From positions 1 to 43,299 of the forward strand of contig JAZSIT010000147.1 in NCBI GenBank assembly GCA_045533895.1: DNA of 43,299 nt. The letters are read 5' to 3'. This document shows positions 7,223 to 14,130 of this stretch, in pieces. Both the position numbers and the translations under genes were made by a program. Source of the stretch: SFLA01 sp045533895 (GTDB lineage: Bacteria; Bacillota; Clostridia; Oscillospirales; CAG-382). Under the pieces are notes generated by a model. That model ran no database searches. It worked only from the letters and a program-made list of their open reading frames with translations, and had not been told where the DNA came from. Position 1 is the stretch's first letter; every line of letters starts with the position of its first letter.

Positions 7223-7504
7223 TTAATCCGCAATATCGTTATAAAATATAATTTCGTTTGGCATACGGTAGCCCTGCTCGCGGGCGACACGTTCTATATA
7301 TTCATCGGATATAGGAGTATTAAGTCTTATGGTAAGCTCGGCGATATCGTCTTCAATTTTCTGTATCTGTGCTTCTTTTTCCTCTTTGAGGGCGCGAAGC
7401 TCTTTAAGCTCAAACTGAAGGTTTATGACCGAGAACACAAGAAAACCCAGCACACATACGAATGCCAGTTTCATTACCATATTAGGACGTGTTTTCTTTG
7501 CCAC
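7223..7504 (-). CDS. divIC: Septum formation initiator DivIC/FtsB family
   Basis: A 93-residue bitopic membrane protein of the divisome that works with FtsL and DivIB in activating septal cell wall synthesis. It has a short basic cytoplasmic N-terminus, one membrane helix (about 13-30), an extracytoplasmic coiled coil (about 31-65, rich in K/E/L) and the conserved C-terminal block ERVAREQGYRMPNE, equivalent to the usual E.xARe.lgm...ge. Its start lies 23 bases inside the end of yabQ. Position between yabQ and yabR is the standard Firmicute context. Confidence 0.95.
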   Translation of the reverse strand: MAKKTRPNMVMKLAFVCVLGFLVFSVINLQFELKELRALKEEKEAQIQKIEDDIAELTIRLNTPISDEYIERVAREQGYRMPNEIIFYNDIAD

Positions 7505-7922
7505 TTCTTTTCCTCCGAGGGAGTTTTATCCCGAATCCGTTAATTGCGTATTTAAGCAACCGTTTTTTGTAAAAATATCCTTTTACCGCGGCAACACGGT
7601 AGGAAAGCCGCGGTGAAATATAGGCTTTGATTCTCAAAGCGACGACAGTTAAAAATCTGCCGACCGTAAGTCTGTATACCACAAGACTTACAAAACAAAT
7701 AACAAAGGGGTACAGTCTTATTTTGCCGCTCCAATAATTAAACAGCAGTATCTGCACCGCGAAAAAGCACAAAAATGCCTGAAGCAGATCGGTAAAAAAG
7801 ACACCGATCTTACCAAACGGTATGCGCACAAGTCTTAAAACATCGTACACAGCGCCCAGCAGAAAACCTGCCGGCACCGACATAAACGCCAGTATAAACT
7901 GTGCGCGGTAATCAATCTCCAT
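7482..7922 (-). CDS. yabQ: Spore cortex biosynthesis protein YabQ
   Basis: A 146-residue membrane protein of the YabQ family, needed for spore cortex formation in B. subtilis. It begins with a hydrophobic helix after MEIDYRAQ, has an FLLGAVYDVLRLVR segment typical of the family, two further hydrophobic stretches (about 45-65 and 72-90) and a basic C-terminus. The ATG overlaps the yabP stop by one base in a TGATG arrangement, so translation is coupled. Expression in B. subtilis is by the mother-cell factor sigma E; I did not see a clear sigma-E promoter here. Confidence 0.93.
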   Translation of the reverse strand: MEIDYRAQFILAFMSVPAGFLLGAVYDVLRLVRIPFGKIGVFFTDLLQAFLCFFAVQILLFNYWSGKIRLYPFVICFVSLVVYRLTVGRFLTVVALRIKAYISPRLSYRVAAVKGYFYKKRLLKYAINGFGIKLPRRKRSGKENTS

Positions 7923-8182
7923 CAGCCGAAGAAGCGGCGCTTCTTTTGCTTTGCACCGCTTTCAAGATAAACTATTGCGTCTATCCTGCCGGAAATATCA
8001 ACTTCCCCCGTCTCAAGAGAAAGACGGCGTAGAGTAAGACCCGAACCGCTTACGGAAAGGACTGTATCCTCCCCAATGGACAGGCTGATTTGAGTATCGT
8101 CAAAGCTGATAATATCGTTTACTGCGGTAACCAACGTAATATCACGCTGAGTCACGCTTACTGAGTGTTTCTTTTCGTTCAT
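7922..8182 (-). CDS. yabP: Sporulation protein YabP
   Basis: An 86-residue cytoplasmic protein of the YabP/YqfC family, required for sporulation together with YabQ. The family pattern is visible: a first strand ITLVTAVNDIISFDDTQISL, then a second repeat VLSVSGSGLTLRRLSLETGEVDISGRIDAIVYLE. It ends in a basic KKRRFFG. The start ATG has GGAG about 11 bases upstream. It is coupled to yabQ (TGATG) and lies 46 bases after rqcP. Confidence 0.95.
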   Translation of the reverse strand: MNEKKHSVSVTQRDITLVTAVNDIISFDDTQISLSIGEDTVLSVSGSGLTLRRLSLETGEVDISGRIDAIVYLESGAKQKKRRFFG

Positions 8183-8228
8183 TTTTGCTCACGCTCCATA
8201 CTATTTATATATGAAGCGGAGAGTAATA

Positions 8229-8471
8229 TCATTCCGTTATTTCGTACATCGAGCTTGCATCTGCTTTGGTGGTATGCTCGTTAAGGCTGAGAACACGGAA
8301 CGAGGTGGTTCTGTTACCGAATGAAACGGTAATAACATCTCCCACCTTAACACTGTAGGAGGCCTTAGCGGGAAGACCGTTCACCGCCACATAGCTGCTG
8401 TCGCACGCCTCGTTAGCAACTGTTCTGCGCTTGATTATGCGCGAAACCTTCAAAAACTTATCCAGCCGCAT
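8229..8471 (-). CDS. rqcP: S4-domain RNA-binding protein RqcP (YabO)
   Basis: An 80-residue S4-domain protein. RqcP binds obstructed 50S subunits and helps RqcH add alanine tails to stalled nascent chains, so it is part of ribosome-associated quality control. The sequence is typical: MRLDKFLKVSRIIKRRTVANEACD is the RNA-binding helix pair, followed by VNGLPAKASYSVKVGDVI. The start is supported by GAGGT. It sits 30 bases after the HU gene with no terminator between, so it is probably co-transcribed with HU. The yabM-yabN-(HU)-yabO-yabP-yabQ-divIC-yabR order matches B. subtilis except for the inserted HU. Confidence 0.95.
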   Translation of the reverse strand: MRLDKFLKVSRIIKRRTVANEACDSSYVAVNGLPAKASYSVKVGDVITVSFGNRTTSFRVLSLNEHTTKADASSMYEITE

Positions 8472-8501
8472 AAGACCTCTTACCTCATTAACTTAAATTA
8501 A

Positions 8502-8777
8502 TTACTTGTTGAGAAGCTCTTTGAGCTGCTTGCCTGCGGTGAAGTTAACAACCTTTGCTGCGGGGATAACGATAGGATCGTGAGACTTAGGGTTTCTGCC
8601 AACGCGCTCAAGTCTTTCCTTCATCTTGAAGTTGCCAAATCCTGCGATCTGAACCTTGCCGCCTGCTGCGAGCTCGTTTGCCATTGCTGCGAAAATTGCG
8701 TTAACAGCTACTTCTGCATCCTTCTTCTTAATACCAGCAGCGTTTGCTGCTACATCTGCCAATGTGATCTTGTTCAT
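8502..8777 (-). CDS. HU-family DNA-binding protein
   Basis: A 91-residue nucleoid protein that bends DNA as a dimer. It starts MNKITLADVAANAAGIKKKDAE, has the GGKVQIAGFGNFKMKERLERVGRNPKS body with the DNA-binding arm, and ends VNFTAGKQLKELLN, all standard. I chose the ATG at 8775-8777 because it matches the family N-terminus and follows AAAGGAG at good spacing. It has its own promoter at 8820-8848 and heads a unit running into rqcP and yabP. Insertion of HU between mazG and rqcP is a frequent variation in clostridia. Confidence 0.98.
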   Translation of the reverse strand: MNKITLADVAANAAGIKKKDAEVAVNAIFAAMANELAAGGKVQIAGFGNFKMKERLERVGRNPKSHDPIVIPAAKVVNFTAGKQLKELLNK

Positions 8778-8819
8778 AAAATGAACTCCTTTCAAAATTA
8801 CTTTGCTTTCGCTTGAGAC

Positions 8820-8848
8820 AGTATAACACTATTTTCCCAATATTTCAA
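8820..8848 (-). promoter_or_regulatory. Promoter of the HU-rqcP-yabPQ-divIC-yabR unit
   Basis: Minus strand TTGAAA (8843-8848) and TATACT (8820-8825), 17 bases apart. It follows directly on the mazG terminator, so the HU unit is transcribed separately from the cdaA-mazG run. Confidence 0.85.
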
Positions 8849-8871
8849 TAGTATTTTTAGACTTTTTTCGC

Positions 8872-8899
8872 AAAAAACCACTTTTAATCGTGGTTTTTT
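8872..8899 (-). terminator. Terminator overlapping the end of mazG
   Basis: A 10-base stem (AAAAAACCAC / GTGGTTTTTT) with an 8-base loop. The mazG stop codon (8884-8886) lies in the loop, so the last codons of the gene form one arm. The T run is part of the 3' arm, as in many compact terminators. Confidence 0.88.
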
Positions 8900-9693
8900 A
8901 TACGCTCCCAGAGGATATCCGCCTTCTCGGCAGTCATATCCGCCAATTTCACGCCCATACTTTCCGCTTCCTTTTCAAGAAGGGCGAAACGGCGCATGAA
9001 TTTTTCGGTTGCACGGGTAAGAGCTTCCTCCGGCTCTACCCCTACTTTACGGGATACGTTTACTACGGAAAAGAGCAGATCTCCCATTTCGTCAAACACT
9101 TTTTCCTTATCTCCGCTTTTATGAACCTCGTACAGCTCGTTCAGTTCCTCGGTAACCTTGGCAAAAGCCTCTTCGTCGGTAGGAAAATCGAAATTGGCTT
9201 TACCCGATTTTTTGCCCACCTTGTTTGCACGCATAAGAGCGGGCAGCATTGAAGGAACAGCGTACATTTCGTCTGCCAGAGTGGTACGCTGTTTTTCAAC
9301 CTTTTTTATTTTATCCCAGTTTTCAAGAACTTTTTCGGAAGTATCTGCATTTACGTCACCAAAAACGTGGGGATGGCGCAATACCAGCTTGCGGCATATT
9401 CCGTCAGCTACGTCATCCATAGTGAACTTGCCTTCTTCCTCGCCTATCTCCGCATGGAACGCAACCTGCAAAAGCAAATCTCCCAATTCCTCGCACATAA
9501 GCACAGAATCGTCTTTATCTATAGATTCCACAACCTCATAACACTCTTCTATAAGGTCTCTGCGGATACTTGCGTGGGTCTGCTCTCTGTCCCAAGGGCA
9601 GCCGCCTTCGCCGCGGAGAATCTTCATAATACCGCGAAGATCTTCAAAAGTGTATCTTTCTTTATTTACGTAAATTGATGCTTTTTCGTTCAT
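8884..9693 (-). CDS. mazG: Nucleoside triphosphate pyrophosphohydrolase MazG
   Basis: A 269-residue housecleaning enzyme that hydrolyses noncanonical and excess (d)NTPs to monophosphates. It holds two MazG domains. The first (about 20-120) has GGCPWDREQTH, the EECYEV helix and EELGDLLLQVAFH; the second (about 170-260) has KVTEELNELYEV and EMGDLLFSVVNVSRK. The E-E-x-x-E/D and E-x-x-D magnesium-binding patterns are intact in both. It corresponds to the C-terminal half of B. subtilis YabN, without the N-terminal methylase-like domain. The start ATG overlaps the flippase stop by four bases, and the gene ends in the terminator at 8872-8899. Confidence 0.96.
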   Translation of the reverse strand: MNEKASIYVNKERYTFEDLRGIMKILRGEGGCPWDREQTHASIRRDLIEECYEVVESIDKDDSVLMCEELGDLLLQVAFHAEIGEEEGKFTMDDVADGICRKLVLRHPHVFGDVNADTSEKVLENWDKIKKVEKQRTTLADEMYAVPSMLPALMRANKVGKKSGKANFDFPTDEEAFAKVTEELNELYEVHKSGDKEKVFDEMGDLLFSVVNVSRKVGVEPEEALTRATEKFMRRFALLEKEAESMGVKLADMTAEKADILWERIKNHD

Positions 9694-11372
9694 CTCTTTT
9701 TACTCTCCTTAAGAAAGCCTCTTCTAATTAAAAATCCTGCCAGACGGTTTCCGAAAGGAAGCAGTCTTACCTCTGTAGCTGTAATTCCGCCGCAGGCAAG
9801 CATGGTTACAACGTATACTATAACGCCGGGAATAACACCGAAAACAAACATTACGATATTACCCAGTCTGGTAGTTTCTTCAACAAACAGCTTTGCAACG
9901 GAATAGCCGCCAAAGGCCGCCAAAGCGCACAGCGCAGAGCAAAGCACCGGCTTTCCAAACAGTTTTATGGGGTTGAGCTTCATTCCCGATACCTTGCGCA
10001 CCGCCTGCATATTAAGTACGGTTGCAACTGCATAGCAGAGAAGCGAAGCGATGGGCGCACCGTAAATACCGATTTTGGGAATACCCACAAGAACAGTTTC
10101 GGAAACCACAAGGAAAAGTATACCCACACCGATAGACAGCACCGGACGGAAATTCTTTCCGTAGGAATGAAGAAGTGCGTTGGTGGTAGACATTAACGAC
10201 AGGAAAATAATTCCGAAGGAAAGCATGGAAAGAGAGATAGCTCCCACATCAATAGGCATTACGGTACTTCCGTCAAGCAGGGTTATTTCCTTGGAAAGGG
10301 CGCCGAAGTAAATTGTCTGAATAACGGGACGGGAAAGCACCGCCAAACCGAATGCGCTGGGAATTGCGATAATACCGGAAATACGTATTGAGGAATGTAT
10401 GTATCCCATAGTTTCGCGTACTCTGCCTCCGGTGAGAGATGCTGTCATTGCGGGGAGAATACTCAGTGCAATAGGATACACCAAAGTAGAAGGGACCAGG
10501 TCCGAAATAGAGATTGCCAGCGTGGTATATGCAGTATACAGCCTGTCCGCCATTTCCTCGGCAAAGCCCGATGCAATAAGGCGGTTGTTGATGACCACCG
10601 TATCAAAAAAGGTGGAAAAATACAAAGCCGACCCTGCAAGAGTAACGGGAATTGCAACTCTTAAAGCTCGTCCCGCAAGCACGGAATAGGGCGCAACGGT
10701 ACGGTCGTTATCCGGTATAGCGGTATCGCGCTGACGGTAAAAACAGATAATGAGAAAAACGGTTCCCACAATAACGCCGACAGAAATACCTGAAACCGCA
10801 AAGGCGGCCTGCACGGGACCCGACCAGCCTCTTGCTCTTGCAAAGGCGGCGCCGCCCAAGCCGAGAATAAGCTTTAATACCGCTTCGATAAAATTGGAAA
10901 CAGCGGTGGGAACCATGTTGCGGAGTCCCTGAAAATATCCGCGTATGGAAGCGGTTATACATATAATAAACAACGTGGGGGATATTACCCGCATTGCCAT
11001 TTCTGCGCCGGGATGGGCTGTAATATTGCATATCAGCTCCGCGCCGAAAAACATTGCAAGCGAGCAGAAAAGCCCGATGGTGCCAAAGGTAAAAGCGCAG
11101 GCACGGAATACTGCCGACGCCTCTCTTCTCCTGCCCTTTTCCGCAGAAACAGCCACCAGACGGGAGACCGCAACGGGAAGTCCCGAGGTGGAAATCATAA
11201 ACAGCATTGCGTATATGGAATATGCGGCGTTGAACACGCCCATAAATTCTCCAAGCTGATCTGCAAGGGGTATCTTAAATAATACCCCCACAAGCTTGAC
11301 TGCAAAATTTGATACAGATACAATGGCGGCTTCAGCTACGAAGCTTTTTGCCGCCTTTCCATTGTTATTCAT
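9690..11372 (-). CDS. SpoVB/YabM-type MOP-superfamily flippase
   Basis: A 560-residue polytopic membrane protein with about 14 hydrophobic segments, of the polysaccharide/lipid II exporter group (SpoVB, YtgP/MurJ-like, YabM). The start AKSFVAEAAIVSVSNFAVKLVGVLFKIPL and the block ISTSGLPVAVSRLVA are typical of the SpoVB subgroup. Such proteins flip lipid-linked wall precursors; SpoVB itself is needed for spore cortex. The position just upstream of mazG equals yabM in the B. subtilis yabMNOPQ order, so YabM is the positional counterpart. It overlaps the kinase gene by eight bases and mazG by four. Which flippase subgroup it belongs to cannot be decided by eye. Confidence 0.93.
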   Translation of the reverse strand: MNNNGKAAKSFVAEAAIVSVSNFAVKLVGVLFKIPLADQLGEFMGVFNAAYSIYAMLFMISTSGLPVAVSRLVAVSAEKGRRREASAVFRACAFTFGTIGLFCSLAMFFGAELICNITAHPGAEMAMRVISPTLFIICITASIRGYFQGLRNMVPTAVSNFIEAVLKLILGLGGAAFARARGWSGPVQAAFAVSGISVGVIVGTVFLIICFYRQRDTAIPDNDRTVAPYSVLAGRALRVAIPVTLAGSALYFSTFFDTVVINNRLIASGFAEEMADRLYTAYTTLAISISDLVPSTLVYPIALSILPAMTASLTGGRVRETMGYIHSSIRISGIIAIPSAFGLAVLSRPVIQTIYFGALSKEITLLDGSTVMPIDVGAISLSMLSFGIIFLSLMSTTNALLHSYGKNFRPVLSIGVGILFLVVSETVLVGIPKIGIYGAPIASLLCYAVATVLNMQAVRKVSGMKLNPIKLFGKPVLCSALCALAAFGGYSVAKLFVEETTRLGNIVMFVFGVIPGVIVYVVTMLACGGITATEVRLLPFGNRLAGFLIRRGFLKESKKR

Positions 11373-12222
11373 AACGTTCCTTCATAAATTCCCGTAATAC
11401 GGACGACATTGGTACAAGAGAGTGGTCTATCGGCTCCTCGTCCTCAAGAGAAGAGAGAATACGGCAAGCCTTTTTATAATAAATGCTGTCCTCTTTTACC
11501 TGCGAAAGTATCATCCGTGCATCCAGCACGTGAACGCCGCGCTCATAGGTGAAATAAGTGTTTATCTTAAAATCCGCATAGTTTACAAAGGGATCTATAT
11601 ACAGCCTTTCCCCTTCCTTAACATCGCCCCACATAGAAAAGGTGAGGTCTGCATCTGCACCGCGATGGTGGTAATCTCTTACCATTCTGCGCAAAAAGCG
11701 GGGGTCTTTATCAAAATGACTTTCGGCGTAAAGATATACACGGACAAGATTCTTTTCGTCCACATATCCGCTGTATATAAGTGGATTAAGGGCGTGCAGT
11801 CCCTCAAGTATGACAACATCGTCATCGGAAATGCTGACGGGAGTATATTTATCGTCCCTGCGCTTGTTAACAAAGGTGTACTTGGGCAGATATGCCGTTT
11901 TTCCCGCCATAAGGTCGGTAAGGAAGAGGTGAAGATAATCAAGATCAATACTGTGGATAGTTTCAAGATCCTTTGTTCCGTCTTCGCGAACGGGAGTATC
12001 TGCGTAATTGAGATAAAAATCGTCAATGGAAACAGAAAGGGCTTTTCTGCCCGCCGCGGTAATTCCCTCGGTTATTTTACGGGTGGTGGTAGTCTTGCCG
12101 GCACAGGAAGGCCCCGCAATAAGAACTAATCGTTTTTCACGGTTTTCAAGCACTGCAGATACAACTTCGCCTATATTGTCTTCATATCTTTTTTCCTGAG
12201 ATTCAATCATTAAAATGCTCAA
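11365..12222 (-). CDS. Uridine kinase-like P-loop kinase
   Basis: A 285-residue cytoplasmic kinase of the phosphoribulokinase/uridine kinase family. It has the Walker A motif GPSCAGKTT (37-45), the SIDDFYLNY substrate-loop aspartates (about 64-72), VVILEGLHALNPL as the second-strand motif, and a RRMVRDYHHRGADA lid region. It may phosphorylate uridine/cytidine in salvage, but this longer clostridial form lacks a proven substrate. The likely start is TTG at 12220-12222: GGAG lies seven bases before it, whereas the first ATG (12208-12210) is 19 bases from that SD. The start lies 20 bases inside hemZ, so translation is probably coupled. Confidence 0.88.
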   Translation of the reverse strand: MSILMIESQEKRYEDNIGEVVSAVLENREKRLVLIAGPSCAGKTTTTRKITEGITAAGRKALSVSIDDFYLNYADTPVREDGTKDLETIHSIDLDYLHLFLTDLMAGKTAYLPKYTFVNKRRDDKYTPVSISDDDVVILEGLHALNPLIYSGYVDEKNLVRVYLYAESHFDKDPRFLRRMVRDYHHRGADADLTFSMWGDVKEGERLYIDPFVNYADFKINTYFTYERGVHVLDARMILSQVKEDSIYYKKACRILSSLEDEEPIDHSLVPMSSVLREFMKERYE

Positions 12223-13690
12223 AATAAAACTCCTTGATACGGTCGGTGCCGATACCCTTCGGCTCGGCTAAGTATTCATACGGATATTTCTGATGTGCTA
12301 TACGGTCGATAATCTCTTCATCGGGAGAAACAAGCTTGGTTATTGCGCCTGCACCGCAAGCGAACACGCTGGAATGTTCCTCCATCATAAGTATGTTATA
12401 TAAATTTTCCTTGCCGGGTATAGAATATCCGGTATTTTCCGCGTTACCAACGGTGTTTTTCTGTCGGTATAGATAATAAGGCTCCATGCCGTGCTCGATC
12501 ATTCTGTCATAAACATACTGAACGCATTTTACCGCAAGATTACCCACCGGGTCATAGACGTTTTCTTTTTCAAACCGCATTGCGGCGGCGTTCTTTATAC
12601 TTAAAGTGTGCAGTGTTATATTCTCAAAGCCCATAGAAAGCACCTTTTCAAAGCTGGAAACAAAGGTATCGAAGGTATCCTCGGGAAGACCTGCGATAAG
12701 GTCGGTATTAATACAATCAAAGCCTATTTTACGGGCGGTCTCGTAAGCATCGAAAAACTGGCTGACGCTGTGCTGTCTGCCGATGGCGCGGAGCACGTTT
12801 TCGTTAAGGCTCTGGGGGTTTATGCTTACACGGTTTGCGCCGCTTTCCTTGGCAGCTATAAGCTTTTCAGGCGTGATAGTATCCGGTCTGCCGGCTTCAA
12901 AGGTAAATTCACGAAGTCCCGATAGATCGAAATTATCGGTAACCGTGCCAAGCACGCGGCGTGTCTGCTCGGGAGAAAGGATGGAAGGGGTGCCGCCGCC
13001 CACATATATGGACGATACCTTAATACCCAGTTCCTTCATAACAGATGCGGTATCTTTTATATCCTTTACCAAAAGTTCAATATAATCGGGCAGCATTTTG
13101 AGAAGACGGGGTGTCGAATAAGAAACAAAGGAGCAATATGCGCACCTTGTGGGACAAAAAGGGATGGAAATATAAAGTCCCGCCGTCTTTTTCTCAACAT
13201 CCTTGAGCATGCGTATCTCGTTATGCGCCGTACGGATGGAAAGGGCTGTCTTTTCGGGAGAGATGTTGTGGTCTTTTATAAAAAGGTTTGCTACAGTCTC
13301 GTCGTCATATCCGCGGTCAAGATAGTATCTTGCCCGTTTTACGGGACGCAGCCCTGTAATATATCCCCAGGGAAGAGAAAAACCAAACAGCTTTTCACCT
13401 GCCCGAAGAAAGGCTTTGCCGATGGCGCACTGGGCTTCAAGTTCCTTGTGAACGGGAACGGAAAATTCGTATCCGTCGGTACAAAATTCGCCCTCTGCCG
13501 AATATTCTCCGGCGTGAAGCACTGCTTTTCCGTAAAAGCCCCTGCCCCGCTCTTCCAAAACATATTCCGCACGGTTGGGGCTTGTGTCCTCACCTGTGGG
13601 AAATTTTTCACCGGGAAAATACAGCAAGCTTAAAGTCTGAAAATAATAATTATTAAGCAAGCCCGTGGTGTTATTTATGGTAAGTCTCAT
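12203..13690 (-). CDS. hemZ: Coproporphyrinogen III oxidase-like radical SAM enzyme HemZ
   Basis: A 495-residue radical SAM protein of the HemN-like HemZ family, proposed to oxidise coproporphyrinogen III without oxygen. The radical SAM cluster is C179-x3-C183-x2-C186 in SIPFCPTRCAYCSF; IYVGGGTPS and FTFEAGRPDT follow, then ISINPQS-like VSINPQSLN. An additional N-terminal region of about 165 residues is characteristic of HemZ rather than HemN/HemW. No other haem gene is in the window, and HemZ-like proteins are common in clostridia that lack a full haem pathway, so the substrate is uncertain. The start ATG overlaps the dtd stop (ATGA). Confidence 0.92.
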   Translation of the reverse strand: MRLTINNTTGLLNNYYFQTLSLLYFPGEKFPTGEDTSPNRAEYVLEERGRGFYGKAVLHAGEYSAEGEFCTDGYEFSVPVHKELEAQCAIGKAFLRAGEKLFGFSLPWGYITGLRPVKRARYYLDRGYDDETVANLFIKDHNISPEKTALSIRTAHNEIRMLKDVEKKTAGLYISIPFCPTRCAYCSFVSYSTPRLLKMLPDYIELLVKDIKDTASVMKELGIKVSSIYVGGGTPSILSPEQTRRVLGTVTDNFDLSGLREFTFEAGRPDTITPEKLIAAKESGANRVSINPQSLNENVLRAIGRQHSVSQFFDAYETARKIGFDCINTDLIAGLPEDTFDTFVSSFEKVLSMGFENITLHTLSIKNAAAMRFEKENVYDPVGNLAVKCVQYVYDRMIEHGMEPYYLYRQKNTVGNAENTGYSIPGKENLYNILMMEEHSSVFACGAGAITKLVSPDEEIIDRIAHQKYPYEYLAEPKGIGTDRIKEFYFEHFND

Positions 13691-14130
13691 AATGAAGCGG
13701 TATCAAGGTATACAGTAACGGGACCGAAGTTTTCCGCACTGATACGCATATCTCCTCCGAAAACTCCGCACACCGTGGGAACGGACTCCGATACGATGGC
13801 GGCAAGTTTTTCATAATATTCCTTTGCTTTATCGGCAGGCGCGGCGGAAATAAACTCCGGACGCCTTCCGTGAGAGCAATCTGCACAAAGAGTGAAGTTT
13901 GATATAAGCATTATCGAACCGCCCACATCGCTTACGGACAAAGACATTTTACCCGCATCGTTGCGGAAGATACGCATACCCGTAATTTTCTTTGCGGCTT
14001 TTTGAATATCGCTTTCGGTATCATCGGCTGTTACACCGCAGAACACTAAAAGACCTATGCCTATATCAGATATATGCTCGCCCTCCACGGTACATGAAGC
14101 GGAAAGCACTCTTTGTATAACGATTTTCAT
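13687..14130 (-). CDS. dtd: D-aminoacyl-tRNA deacylase
   Basis: A 147-residue proofreading enzyme that removes D-amino acids (and glycine mischarged on tRNA-Ala) from tRNA. It starts MKIVIQRVLSASCTVEG and has the two active-site signatures: SNFTLCAD (family consensus SQFTL; here Q is N) and ENFGPVTVYLD (NxGPVT). The conserved GRRPEF block is present. Length is standard. It overlaps the rel stop by one base (TAATG) and hemZ by four, so it lies in a tightly coupled row. The rel-dtd order is conserved across Firmicutes. Confidence 0.96.
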   Translation of the reverse strand: MKIVIQRVLSASCTVEGEHISDIGIGLLVFCGVTADDTESDIQKAAKKITGMRIFRNDAGKMSLSVSDVGGSIMLISNFTLCADCSHGRRPEFISAAPADKAKEYYEKLAAIVSESVPTVCGVFGGDMRISAENFGPVTVYLDTASL

